From an uncultured Clostridia bacterium (GTDB taxonomy: Bacteria; Bacillota; Clostridia; Oscillospirales; Oscillospiraceae), in contig CAMHEN010000002.1 of NCBI GenBank assembly GCA_946184165.1, positions 1 to 53,086 on the forward strand: a stretch of 53,086 bases of DNA, in the 5' to 3' direction. Below are positions 15,295 to 24,584 of this stretch, in pieces; within the stretch, counting starts at the first letter, position 1, and the number at the start of each line of letters is the position of its first letter. The notes beneath the pieces were generated by a model. That model was not told the DNA's origin. It was given only the letters and a program-made list of their open reading frames with translations, and did no database searches. A program made the position numbers and the translations under genes.

Positions 15295-16131
15295 ATGAAA
15301 CGGATCATCACGTGGGGGCTTGTGCTCTGCCTTCTGTGCATGCTCCTCACCGCCTGCGCAAAGCGTCCGGAGCTTGAGCCCTGGGAGATGCCGACCGTGG
15401 ACACAAAGCCCACGCCGGCGCCCACCGCGGCCCCGGCCTTCGGGGGCGGCAGTCCCGAGCGCTATGTCTGGAACGAGGCGCTCTTTGCCAACATGGCAAA
15501 TCCCGGCGCCGCGGCAGGCAGCATCCAGGAGACGCACACCCACAAGGAGTGCCTGGCCCTGTTTCCCTATACCTTTCTGCCTGCCTCCGTCTTTGGGGAG
15601 AGCTATGCTGCCTACGAAAAGCTCACCCTCAAAAAGACCCAGCACGACGTGATGCTGGACGGGGCGGGACAGCTCGCCGAGCACGCCTATATCGAGTTCC
15701 GGTACCTGCCCAAGAGCGGCAGGGAGGACGAGGGACTCTACGTCATGGCAGAGCTCTGCTCTCTGGACGCGGCCCAGGAGATCTACAACGGCAATTACCC
15801 CCATCTGATCATGCCGGAGGGGGAGCGGCTGCACCTTTCCACATACTACCTCAAGGATCTCGTCCTCGCGAAGGTCGGGGAGCAGCGCGTGGCCCAGATG
15901 CTGAAGCTCACGCCCGCCTCGTATTTTTCCGACGCCCGCCGCGCCATGGCGGAGGATGAGAGCTTTGTGCCGCAGCGCCAGGTCTTCCTGACGCTGACCT
16001 GCGGCCTCAATATGAGCGATGAGGAGTTTATCGCCGCTGTCTGTTATCTCCTGCGCTACAGCGACGGGAGCGAGATCGTCACCCCGGAGCCGAGCAGGCT
16101 CCCCGTTTTCGGCGAAAAAGGCGCGGCATAG
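15295..16131 (+). CDS. Lipoprotein of unknown function
   Basis: A 278-residue protein with a lipoprotein signal: MKRIITWG, a hydrophobic core and the lipobox LLTAC with Cys20 or so as the lipidation site. A proline- and threonine-rich linker (TKPTPAPTAAPA) follows. The mature domain is mixed alpha/beta with no motif I recognise. A GGGAGGA ribosome site precedes the ATG. It has its own promoter and is followed by a 15-bp perfect hairpin (16135-16149 against 16154-16168) that lacks a T-run. The domain might be a substrate-recruiting or envelope-stress factor, but nothing in the sequence decides this. Confidence 0.85.
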   Translation: MKRIITWGLVLCLLCMLLTACAKRPELEPWEMPTVDTKPTPAPTAAPAFGGGSPERYVWNEALFANMANPGAAAGSIQETHTHKECLALFPYTFLPASVFGESYAAYEKLTLKKTQHDVMLDGAGQLAEHAYIEFRYLPKSGREDEGLYVMAELCSLDAAQEIYNGNYPHLIMPEGERLHLSTYYLKDLVLAKVGEQRVAQMLKLTPASYFSDARRAMAEDESFVPQRQVFLTLTCGLNMSDEEFIAAVCYLLRYSDGSEIVTPEPSRLPVFGEKGAA

Positions 16132-16175
16132 CCTCAAATGAGAGAATGCTTTGGCATTCTCTCATTTGAAAAAAA

Positions 16176-16328
16176 TGCACCCTGCTGCGCGCATTCGCTT
16201 GCGACGCGAAGATAGTCCTTTAGGGCGGGAGACGCTCGCACACTTGCAGGGCGAGAAGTGTTTTTTTCCGAGGCACATGTCCCCGGAAAAAACGATTTGA
16301 ATTGTTTTTCGCCTTGCGAGGCGAAAAA
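16176..16328 (+). repeat. Three-stem intergenic element, copy A
   Basis: An 83-base core (16176-16258) matches the copy at 19470-19552 at 76 positions without gaps, including TAGTCCTTTAGGGCGGG. The core is closed by CCCTGC against GCAGGG. A second stem follows (TTTTTTCCG against CGGAAAAAA), then the shared GATTTGAAT linker and a third stem (TTTTTCGCC against GGCGAAAAA). It ends 54 bases before hflX. It may be a structured RNA, an attenuator or a mobile repeat. The strand is given as that of the flanking genes. Confidence 0.65.
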
Positions 16329-16382
16329 TCAGAGGGAGCTCCCTCTGAACTCTCCGGCAGATTTTCTAACAACGGAGTCAAT

Positions 16383-17681
16383 ATGGAAGCAAACGAAACG
16401 AAAAGAGAACGCGCGGTACTGGCCGGGCTTGCCGCCGGCAGCATGGATGAGTATGAGCGCTCCAGCGACGTCACGATGGAGGAGCTCGCCGCCCTGGTGG
16501 AGACCGCCGGGGGCGAGACTGCTGCGGTGCTGATCCAGTCCCGGCCCACGCCCGACCCCCACAGCTTTCTCGGGGATGGGAAGGTGAAGGAGCTCAAGGA
16601 GCTCATTGAGGCAAACGAGTGCGATCTCGCCGTGTTCGACAACGAGCTCTCCCCCTCCCAGATGCGGGTATTGTCCGAGGAGCTCGGCGTCAAGGTGCTG
16701 GACCGCTCCGGCCTCATCCTGGATATCTTCGCCCAGCGGGCGAGGACGCGGGAGGGCCAGCTGCAGGTGGAGCTCGCGCAGTATAAATACCTGCTGCCGC
16801 GCCTCACCGGCATGTGGACACACCTCGTGCGGCAGACGGCCTCGGGCGGCTCGTCCCCCATCGGCACCCGCGGCCCCGGCGAGACTCAGCTCGAGACCGA
16901 CCGCCGCCACATCCGCCGCAAGATCCAGAAGCTGGAGGAGGAGCTCGCGGACGTGCGCAAGGTCCGCGGCACCCAGCGGAGACGGCGCGAGAAGAACGCC
17001 ATGCCCGTGGTGGCTCTCGTGGGGTACACGAACGCCGGCAAGTCCACGCTCTTAAACTGTCTCACGGGGTCCGACATCCCGGCAAACGACAGACTCTTCG
17101 ATACGCTGGACACCACGACCCGCCGTCTGCGCGTGGACGAGACGCAGGAGATCCTGCTGTCCGACACGGTGGGCTTCATACGCAAGCTCCCGACCCACCT
17201 GATCGAGGCCTTTAAGGCCACCCTCGAGGAGCTCCAGTATGCGGACGCCCTCCTGCATGTGATCGACATCTCCAATCCCGAGTGGCCCGAGCAGGCCCGC
17301 GTGGTGGACGAGCTCATCCGGCAGCTCGGGGCGGAGAGCACGCCCTGCATCCGCGTCTACAACAAGTGCGACGCCTACTTCGGCATTTTGCCCCACGGCG
17401 AGGACTGCGTCTGCATCTCCGCCAAAAGCGGGGAGGGCGCGGCGGAGCTTCTGGAGCTTCTGTCCGCCCGGCTCGACCGGGGCAGGCGCCGCGTGACGCT
17501 GAAGCTGCCCTATGCCGCGGCGGGCCTTCTCGACAGCCTCAACCGGGAGGCGGCGGTTTTGTACACCGAGTATACCGAGGACGGCGTGGAGGTGGAAGCC
17601 ATCGTCCCGCCGGAGCTTTTCGGACGGGTCAAGGCCTATATCCCCGGCTTTGTCGAACCGAAAGAGGAGTGGGAGACATGA
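16383..17681 (+). CDS. hflX: Ribosome-splitting GTPase HflX
   Basis: A 432-residue TRAFAC GTPase that binds stalled 70S/100S ribosomes and separates the subunits during stress. The N-terminal HflX domain covers residues 1-200, including GDGKVKEL and the GTRGPGETQLETDRR signature (161-175). The G domain has G1 GYTNAGKST (214-222), G3 DTVGF and G4 NKCD. The C-terminal part follows after about residue 375. The frame is open further upstream, but ATG 16383 with CGGAG upstream gives the family start. The last four bases overlap the YigZ gene (ATGA). The three-stem repeat lies in its leader. Confidence 0.95.
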   Translation: MEANETKRERAVLAGLAAGSMDEYERSSDVTMEELAALVETAGGETAAVLIQSRPTPDPHSFLGDGKVKELKELIEANECDLAVFDNELSPSQMRVLSEELGVKVLDRSGLILDIFAQRARTREGQLQVELAQYKYLLPRLTGMWTHLVRQTASGGSSPIGTRGPGETQLETDRRHIRRKIQKLEEELADVRKVRGTQRRRREKNAMPVVALVGYTNAGKSTLLNCLTGSDIPANDRLFDTLDTTTRRLRVDETQEILLSDTVGFIRKLPTHLIEAFKATLEELQYADALLHVIDISNPEWPEQARVVDELIRQLGAESTPCIRVYNKCDAYFGILPHGEDCVCISAKSGEGAAELLELLSARLDRGRRRVTLKLPYAAAGLLDSLNREAAVLYTEYTEDGVEVEAIVPPELFGRVKAYIPGFVEPKEEWET

Positions 17682-18304
17682 GCGAGTACTATATCCCCAC
17701 TGGCCCGGGCGAGAGCGAGTTCACCGAAAAGCGCTCCCGCTTTCTCGGCCACGTCCGCATGGCGGAGACCGAGGACGAGGCCCGCGCCTTTATCGCCGAT
17801 ATGAAAAAGAAATACTACGACGCGCGGCACAACTGCTGGTGCTACAGCATCCGGGACGGGGCCGAGCGCTACAGCGACGACGGCGAGCCCCAGGGCAGCG
17901 CCGGCATCCCCATGCTGGAGGTGCTGCGCCGTCAGGGGGTGACGAACGCGGTCTGCGTCGTGACGCGCTATTTCGGCGGCGTCCTGCTCGGTACCGGCGG
18001 TCTTCTGCGGGCCTACACCAAAAGTACCGCCGACGCCCTGCAGGCCGCGGGTATCTCCGCCGTGCGCCGCTGGGTCGAGACGGAGCTCCCCTGCACCTAT
18101 GCCCAGCTCGAACGCATGAAGCTCGAGGCGGCGGAGGCCGGCGGCGTTGTGGAGGACGTGGAATACGGCGCGGGCGTCACGCTGCGGGTCCTCGTGCCGG
18201 AGGAGCGGAGCGACGCCTTTGCCGCGCGCATCTACGATCTCAGCGCCGGAAGCGTCAAGGTCCTCGTCACCGGCGAGAGCTTTCGCGCGGTGCCGATAAA
18301 ATGA
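17678..18304 (+). CDS. YigZ/IMPACT-family protein
   Basis: A 208-residue protein with the UPF0029 (IMPACT) N-terminal domain and a ferredoxin-like DUF1949 C-terminal domain. Conserved blocks are SDDGEPQGSAGIPML and VVTRYFGGVLLGTGGL. Eukaryotic IMPACT modulates Gcn2; bacterial YigZ is thought to bind nucleic acid or ribosomes, and YvyE/YigZ is often annotated as a translation regulator, though the function is not settled. Four-base overlap with hflX implies coupled translation, consistent with a ribosome-related role. A terminator follows at 18369. Confidence 0.92.
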   Translation: MSEYYIPTGPGESEFTEKRSRFLGHVRMAETEDEARAFIADMKKKYYDARHNCWCYSIRDGAERYSDDGEPQGSAGIPMLEVLRRQGVTNAVCVVTRYFGGVLLGTGGLLRAYTKSTADALQAAGISAVRRWVETELPCTYAQLERMKLEAAEAGGVVEDVEYGAGVTLRVLVPEERSDAFAARIYDLSAGSVKVLVTGESFRAVPIK

Positions 18305-18368
18305 CAAGCCTTCACCGCGAGAAAAATTTTTTCAAAAAAATAAAGGGAAATACAAATTTGCGTCGTAT

Positions 18369-18406
18369 AAGAGTAAGGGAAGGGAAAATCCCTTGCTCTT
18401 TTTATT
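18369..18406 (+). terminator. Terminator after hflX-YigZ
   Basis: AAGAG plus AAGGGA pair with TCCCTT plus CTCTT, with one opposed unpaired base on each side, followed by TTTTTATT. It lies only 18 bases before the next start codon, so it could also act as an attenuator for the HD-domain gene. Confidence 0.75.
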
Positions 18407-18423
18407 ATGCTGTATGAAAGGCG

Positions 18424-19437
18424 GTGGCGTCCGTGTCCTGTCCAAGAGAGGAGAGAGAACGGCTCGAGCATCTGATTGTCGGGCCATACGGCGTGCTGGC
18501 GGAGAATACCCGCGGCCGACTCACGCCGGAGGAGGAGTGCAGCATCCGCACCTGCTTTCAGCGGGATGTGGACCGCATCACCCATTCCAAGTCCTTCCGC
18601 CGCCTCAAGCACAAGACCCAGGTGTTTTTAAGGCCCGAGGGGGACCACTACCGCACCCGTCTGACCCACACGCTGGAGGTCACCCGCCTCGCGCGGACCG
18701 TCGCCCGCGCTCTGGGGCTCAATGAGGATCTCGCGGAGGCCATCGGCCTCGGCCACGACCTGGGCCACACGCCCTTCGGCCACGCGGGAGAGCGGGCGCT
18801 CGACGTAATCTTCGAGGGAGGCTTCAAGCACTATGTACAGAGCCTGCGCGTGGTGGATGTGCTGGAGCGGGACGGGCAGGGCCTGAACCTCTGCTATGAG
18901 ACCCGCATGGGCATCCTGAACCACACCCACGGCGCGCCGGACGATACGCGCGAGGCCACCTGCGTGCGCCTGTGCGACCGGATCGCCTACATAAACCACG
19001 ACCTGGACGACTCCATCCGCGCCGGCATCATCCGCGCAGACCAGGTGCCGGAGCGCATCCGCCGCGACTGCGGGGAGCGCAACAGCGAACGCATCAACTC
19101 CCTTATCGCGGACCTCATCGAAAACAGCCGGGAGGGCGTGCTGCGCATGTCCCCCCGCATGGAGGAGACCTTTCAGTTTTTCCACAGCTATATGTTCTCC
19201 GACGTGTATACAAACCCCATGGCCAAGGGGGAGGAGAACAAGGTACAGGGCATCCTGGAAAAGCTCTATAATTATTATGTAAACCATATCGAGAAAATGC
19301 CCCCCGAGCTGCAGGCGATCGCCGAGCGGGAGGGCGCGGGCCGTGCGGCGGTGGACTATATCTCCGGCATGACCGACGGCTACGCGATGGAGAAATTCGG
19401 CGAGATCTACATCCCCTTCGCGTGGACCGTGAAATGA
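18424..19437 (+). CDS. dGTPase-like HD-domain phosphohydrolase
   Basis: A 337-residue dNTP triphosphohydrolase of the Dgt family, expected to release triphosphate from deoxynucleotides and so affect the dNTP pool. The N-terminal FRRLKHKTQVF and HYRTRLTHTLEV are the Dgt signature. The HD metal site is read as His in RTRLTHTLEV, GHDLGH near residue 110 and Asp in CDRIAYINHDLDD. The length is that of the short Gram-positive dGTPase branch (often placed just before dnaG in Clostridia, as here). The start is a GTG. Both 18424 and 18433 are possible; the second has better spacing from AAAGGCGG. Oligomeric state and allostery cannot be seen. Confidence 0.92.
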   Translation: MASVSCPREERERLEHLIVGPYGVLAENTRGRLTPEEECSIRTCFQRDVDRITHSKSFRRLKHKTQVFLRPEGDHYRTRLTHTLEVTRLARTVARALGLNEDLAEAIGLGHDLGHTPFGHAGERALDVIFEGGFKHYVQSLRVVDVLERDGQGLNLCYETRMGILNHTHGAPDDTREATCVRLCDRIAYINHDLDDSIRAGIIRADQVPERIRRDCGERNSERINSLIADLIENSREGVLRMSPRMEETFQFFHSYMFSDVYTNPMAKGEENKVQGILEKLYNYYVNHIEKMPPELQAIAEREGAGRAAVDYISGMTDGYAMEKFGEIYIPFAWTVK

Positions 19438-19469
19438 ATTCGATGAAATGCAAGTCATTTCATCGAGTT

Positions 19470-19618
19470 TGCAGCCTGCCGCGCGCACTCGCTTGCGACG
19501 CGAAGCTAGTCCTTTAGGGCGGGGGACGCTCGCACACTTGCAGGCTGAGAAGAGTTTTTCGCGAGGTACGCGCCCCCGCGAAAAACGGATTTGAATGTTT
19601 TTTCGCATACGCGAAAAA
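19470..19618 (+). repeat. Three-stem intergenic element, copy B
   Basis: Second copy of the element at 16176. Core 19470-19552, closed by GCCTGC against GCAGGC. The second stem is GTTTTTCGCG against CGCGAAAAAC, and the third stem is TTTTTCGC against GCGAAAAA. The stems differ from copy A by paired changes. An 11-bp hairpin (19440-19450 against 19456-19466) precedes it, as a hairpin of other sequence precedes copy A. It ends 29 bases before dnaG and would lie in the dnaG-rpoD leader. Confidence 0.65.
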
Positions 19619-19647
19619 CTCTGTGAGGCTTTGAAGAAGGTGACACC

Positions 19648-21390
19648 ATGCCCATTCCGGAAAAGTTCATACAGGATCTGGTGGACCGCTCGGATATTGT
19701 GGACGTGGTCTCGAGCTATGTGCGGCTGAGTAAGCGCAGCGGGGCCAACATGTTCGGCCTCTGCCCCTTCCACAGCGAAAAGACCCCCTCCTTCTCCGTC
19801 TCGCCGGACAAGCAGATCTACCACTGCTTCGGCTGCGGCAAGGGCGGCGGCGTCATCAGCTTCATCATGGAGATCGAGAACCTCTCCTATCCCGAGGCGG
19901 TGGCCTTTCTCGCCAGGCGCGCGGGGATGCAGATGCCGGAGGAGACCGACAGCGCCGAGGGGCGAAAACGCGCGCGGATGCTGGCCCTGAACAAGGACGC
20001 GGCCCGCTGGTTCCACGCCCAGCTCTCCGAGCCCGCGGGCAGGGCGGCGGTGGCCTATATCCAAAAGCGCGGCATCTCGCCGGCCATGGTGAAAAACTTT
20101 GGCCTCGGCGCCGCGCCCGACGCCTGGGACAGCCTCCTGAACGCCATGCTCCGGAAGAGTTACACGGAAAACGAGCTCTTTGACGCCGGCCTTGTCAAGC
20201 GCGGGAGACAGGGCGGCTTCTATGACGCCTTCCGAAATCGCCTCATGTTCCCGGTCATCGACGTGCGCGGCAACGTCATCGGCTTTTCTGGCCGCATCCT
20301 CGGCGACGGGGAACCCAAGTACCTCAACAGCCCGGAGACCTTGGTTTTCAATAAAAGCCGGAACCTTTTTGCGCTGAATCTGGCTAAAAAATCAAAAAGC
20401 GGATATATCATCTTATCAGAGGGCAATATAGACGTGGTGAGTCTGCACCAGGCGGGCTTCGATTCGGCGGTGGCGTCTCTCGGCACCTCGCTCACGCCGG
20501 AGCAGGCGCGGCTCATCTCCCGCTATACGGGCGAGGTCATCATCGCCTACGACGGGGACGGGGCCGGGCTCAAGGCCTCCCAGCGGGCCATCGGCATCCT
20601 CGAAAAGCTGGACATCAAGGTGCGCGTCCTGCGTCTGACCGGGGCCAAGGACCCGGACGAGTATATCAAAACCAAGGGGCCGGAGGCATTCCGAAAGCTG
20701 CTGGAGGGTTCGGAGAACCAGATGGACTACCGCCTGCGCTCCATCCGGGAGAAGTACGACCTCACGGTGACGGAGCAGAAGTCCGACTATCTGCGCGAGG
20801 CGGTGGAGCTTCTGGCGAAGCTCCCGGACGAGGTGCGGCGCCAGGTCTACGCGATGGATCTTGCGCACGAGCTTGGGCTTCCGCCGGATGTGATCGTAAA
20901 CGACGTGGAGCGGCGGCGTAAGCGCATCGTAAACGGCGCCTTCCGCGAGACCCAGAAGCAGCAGGCCAGGCCGGAGAAGCTGCTGCAGCCCACGGCGCGG
21001 GAGCTGCGCTATGACGATCCCGCCTCGGCCGCGGCGGAGGAGGGGATCGTGCGGCTTCTGTATCTGGAGCCCTCGCTCATCGAGACCAGGAATCTCCCCC
21101 CGCCGGAGGATTTCTCCGCGCCGGGTCTCGGAAAGATCTACGCCATTCTCTGCCGCCGCATCCGCGCGGGCCAGAGCGTGAGCACGGATCATCTCGCGGG
21201 AGAGCTCAGCGGGGATGAGCTGGGGCTTCTGGTCTCCATTCTCCAGAAACCGGAGATCCTCAGTAAAAGCCGGCAGAGCATGGCCGATTACATAGAAAAG
21301 ATCGCAGAGAGAAAAGAGCGCCGGGACGGCGCGACAGATCTTCTGGCACTGCAGAGCCAGTTAAAAAAGAAAAAAGGATATGAGGGATAA
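19648..21390 (+). CDS. dnaG: DNA primase
   Basis: Makes RNA primers at the replication fork. The 580-residue protein has the N-terminal zinc ribbon ([11 protein letters not shown], then [10 protein letters not shown]; Cys39, His42, Cys61, Cys64). The central TOPRIM polymerase core has [15 protein letters not shown] and YDGDGAG as catalytic acidic motifs. The C-terminal region after residue 430 is the DnaB-helicase-binding part. The start ATG 19648 has AAGAAGG upstream. It sits between the dGTPase-like gene and rpoD, the macromolecular-synthesis arrangement known in Firmicutes, and its stop is 4 bases before the rpoD start. Confidence 0.97.
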   Translation: MPIPEKFIQDLVDRSDIVDVVSSYVRLSKRSGANMFGLCPFHSEKTPSFSVSPDKQIYHCFGCGKGGGVISFIMEIENLSYPEAVAFLARRAGMQMPEETDSAEGRKRARMLALNKDAARWFHAQLSEPAGRAAVAYIQKRGISPAMVKNFGLGAAPDAWDSLLNAMLRKSYTENELFDAGLVKRGRQGGFYDAFRNRLMFPVIDVRGNVIGFSGRILGDGEPKYLNSPETLVFNKSRNLFALNLAKKSKSGYIILSEGNIDVVSLHQAGFDSAVASLGTSLTPEQARLISRYTGEVIIAYDGDGAGLKASQRAIGILEKLDIKVRVLRLTGAKDPDEYIKTKGPEAFRKLLEGSENQMDYRLRSIREKYDLTVTEQKSDYLREAVELLAKLPDEVRRQVYAMDLAHELGLPPDVIVNDVERRRKRIVNGAFRETQKQQARPEKLLQPTARELRYDDPASAAAEEGIVRLLYLEPSLIETRNLPPPEDFSAPGLGKIYAILCRRIRAGQSVSTDHLAGELSGDELGLLVSILQKPEILSKSRQSMADYIEKIAERKERRDGATDLLALQSQLKKKKGYEG

Positions 21391-21394
21391 GCAA

Positions 21395-22651
<1,257 letters not shown>

Positions 22652-22671
22652 GTTTGGAGAATATTAAAAAT

Positions 22672-22832
22672 GCCTTCCCCTCGAGGGGAAGGTGCCCCAG
22701 TTCGCAAACTGGGGCGGATGAGGTGGAGCCTGCCGCTTCTGACCAGCTCCGTACAAGAGGCGACGCTGACACCTCATCCGTCATCCGGCTTCCGTGAGAC
22801 GCCGGATGCCACCTTCCCCTCAAGGGGAAGGC
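22672..22832. mobile_element. MITE-like element with CCTTCCCCT inverted ends
   Basis: The ends GCCTTCCCCTCGAGGGGAAG and CTTCCCCTCAAGGGGAAGGC are each palindromic and mirror one another. Inside, GGCGGATGAGGTG (from 22712) faces CACCTCATCCGTC (from 22771). Two internal hairpins (CCCCAGTT/AACTGGGG at 22695-22713 and an ATCCGGC/GCCGGAT pair) are present. It begins 21 bases after the rpoD stop. No coding content. The symmetrical layout points to a non-autonomous transposable or repeat element common to the genome (inference). Confidence 0.7.
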
Positions 22833-22859
22833 TAAGCATAAAAGACCGGAGACAGAGAT

Positions 22860-24053
22860 ATGAAATACGATTTCACCACCGTTCTCAAGCGCGCGGGGCG
22901 AGACTGCCTTGCGGCGGAGAAGATCCCCTTCCCGGGCGTCACGGCGGACCCGGGCTTTGACCCCATCCCCATGTGGGTGGCGGACATGTCCTTTCCCACC
23001 GCGCCCCCGATCCTGGAGGCGATCCGGGAGCGCCTTTCCGCGCCGCACTTCGGCTATTTTGAGCTGCCGAAGGAATACTATGCCGCCATCATCGACTGGC
23101 AGCGGACCCGCAACGGGGTCGATGGGCTGGAACCGAAGCACATCGGCTATGAAAACGGCGTCCTCGGCGGGCTGAGCTCCGCCCTCCAGGCCTTTACCGC
23201 GCCCGGGGAAAAGATCCTTCTGCACGCCCCCGCCTATGTGGGCTTTACCCACACGCTGGAGGACGCGGGCCGCACCGCGGTCCACTCGCCCCTTGTGCGG
23301 GACGCGGAAGGGATCTGGCGCATGGACTATGAGGACATGGACCGGAGACTCCGGGAGAACGACATCCACTTCGCCGTCTTCTGCTCCCCTCACAATCCCT
23401 GCGGCAGAGTCTGGGAGCGCCGGGAGATTGAGCGGGCCATGGAGGTTTACGCGAAAAACGACTGCGTGGTCGTCTCGGACGAGATCTGGTCGGACATCAT
23501 CATGCCGGGCTGCCGCCATATCCCCACCCAGAGCGTCTCGGAGGACGCGAGAGAGCGCACCATCGCCCTCTACGCCCCCAGCAAGACATTCTCTCTCGCG
23601 GGGCTCGTGGGCTCCTATGACATCGTATACAGCGACTATCTGCGCGCCCGCCTGCACCGGATGGCCGCCGTCACGCATTATAACGAGCCGAACATCCTCT
23701 CGGTCCACGCCCTCATCGGGGCCTACCGGGACAGCGGCGACTGGGCGGATGAGATGGTGCGGGTCGTCGATGAGAACCTCGCCTGGGCCTGCGGTTTTAT
23801 TCGGGAGCATTTCCCCGGCGTCTCTGTCATGCGGCCTCAGGGTACCTATATGCTCTATCTCGATTGCGGGGCCTGGTGCAGGGACCACGGCGTCACGATC
23901 CGGGAGCTTCAGGAGCGGGGCGTACGCTGCGGCGTCATCTGGCAGGACGGGGAGACCTTCTTCTGGCCGGACACCATCCGCATGAATCTGGCCCTGCCGA
24001 AGTCCCGCCTTGTCGAGGCCATGGAGAGGCTGAAAACATACGCTTTCATTTGA
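22860..24053 (+). CDS. MalY/PatB-type PLP aminotransferase or C-S lyase
   Basis: A 397-residue fold-type I PLP enzyme. PxWVADMSFPTAPPI near the start and the PLP-lysine block YAPSKTFSLAGL (Lys near 243) are typical of the MalY/PatB group, whose members act as cystathionine beta-lyases. The nucleotide-site SPHNPCGRVW and SDEIWSDI are present. So the likely reaction is release of homocysteine, pyruvate and ammonia from cystathionine, but family members vary and an aminotransferase role is possible. The ATG at 22860 has a poor ribosome site (GGAGA). The gene stands alone after the repeat element, and ends at a strong terminator shared with rpmE. Confidence 0.93.
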   Translation: MKYDFTTVLKRAGRDCLAAEKIPFPGVTADPGFDPIPMWVADMSFPTAPPILEAIRERLSAPHFGYFELPKEYYAAIIDWQRTRNGVDGLEPKHIGYENGVLGGLSSALQAFTAPGEKILLHAPAYVGFTHTLEDAGRTAVHSPLVRDAEGIWRMDYEDMDRRLRENDIHFAVFCSPHNPCGRVWERREIERAMEVYAKNDCVVVSDEIWSDIIMPGCRHIPTQSVSEDARERTIALYAPSKTFSLAGLVGSYDIVYSDYLRARLHRMAAVTHYNEPNILSVHALIGAYRDSGDWADEMVRVVDENLAWACGFIREHFPGVSVMRPQGTYMLYLDCGAWCRDHGVTIRELQERGVRCGVIWQDGETFFWPDTIRMNLALPKSRLVEAMERLKTYAFI

Positions 24054-24070
24054 GAGAAAAAGAAAACGGC

Positions 24071-24102
24071 AAATCCCCCGGATCGTGTGATCCGGGGGAT
24101 TT
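24071..24102. terminator. Bidirectional terminator between aminotransferase and rpmE
   Basis: A perfect 14-bp stem, AAATCCCCCGGATC (24071-24084) against GATCCGGGGGATTT (24089-24102), with a GTGT loop. It ends both convergent genes. Confidence 0.85.
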
Positions 24103-24127
24103 GACGTAAATGGCTTGATAGACCCAA

Positions 24128-24328
24128 TTACTTGATGCCGTACTTCTTGTTGAACTTGTCGACGCGGCCGCTGGTGTCGACGAGCTTCTGCTTGCCGGTG
24201 TAGAAGGGGTGGCACTTGGAGCAGATTTCAACGGTGATGTCCTTCTTGGTGGAGCCGGTCTCGATCACGGCGCCGCAGGCGCAGCGGATCGTGGTGGGCT
24301 GGTAATTGGGATGGATGCCAGACTTCAT
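24128..24328 (-). CDS. rpmE: Ribosomal protein L31, zinc form
   Basis: A 66-residue large-subunit protein that helps bridge the subunits. Cys16 and Cys18 plus Cys36 and Cys39 (IRCACGAV and [12 protein letters not shown]) are the zinc ligands of the C+ form, so it belongs to the zinc-containing type that is replaced by a C- paralogue under zinc starvation in many bacteria. ATG 24328 has GAGGAG at a good distance. It is transcribed leftward from the promoter at 24399. A TGCCC/GGGCA hairpin at 24365-24377 lies in the leader and could serve autogenous control, which is not shown by the sequence alone. Confidence 0.97.
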   Translation of the reverse strand: MKSGIHPNYQPTTIRCACGAVIETGSTKKDITVEICSKCHPFYTGKQKLVDTSGRVDKFNKKYGIK

Positions 24329-24398
24329 TTCAAATTTCTCCTCAATCTCAGGCTGTCATGATTGTGCCCGAAGGGCATAGTTACAAGACGCAAAATGC

Positions 24399-24427
24399 AT
24401 TGTAGCACAGGAGTGGGCGCTTTGCAA
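24399..24427 (-). promoter_or_regulatory. SigA promoter of rpmE
   Basis: On the minus strand TTGCAA, 17-bp spacer, TACAAT, giving a leader of roughly 60 bases. The match to consensus is good and the placement fits. Confidence 0.8.
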
Positions 24428-24497
24428 GTGCTTTTTCGGCAAAAGTTTTCGCCCCGGTGTAGCGGCTTTTTCTTTTCGCGTACAGGGAAGAAAAAAC

Positions 24498-24527
24498 TTG
24501 ACATCGGGTCCGCCTGAATGTTTCAAT
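24498..24527 (+). promoter_or_regulatory. Possible promoter of the CoA-transferase gene
   Basis: A perfect TTGACA at 24498-24503 is followed at 18 bp by TTCAAT, a weak -10. A GGGGGAAG ribosome site and ATG 24585 follow. The good -35 and weak -10 could mean activator dependence. Confidence 0.45.
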
Positions 24528-24584
24528 AAACAACACAGTACGCGATCCCCGCCGGAAGCGGAAGGGGAGAATGGGGGAAGAGAA

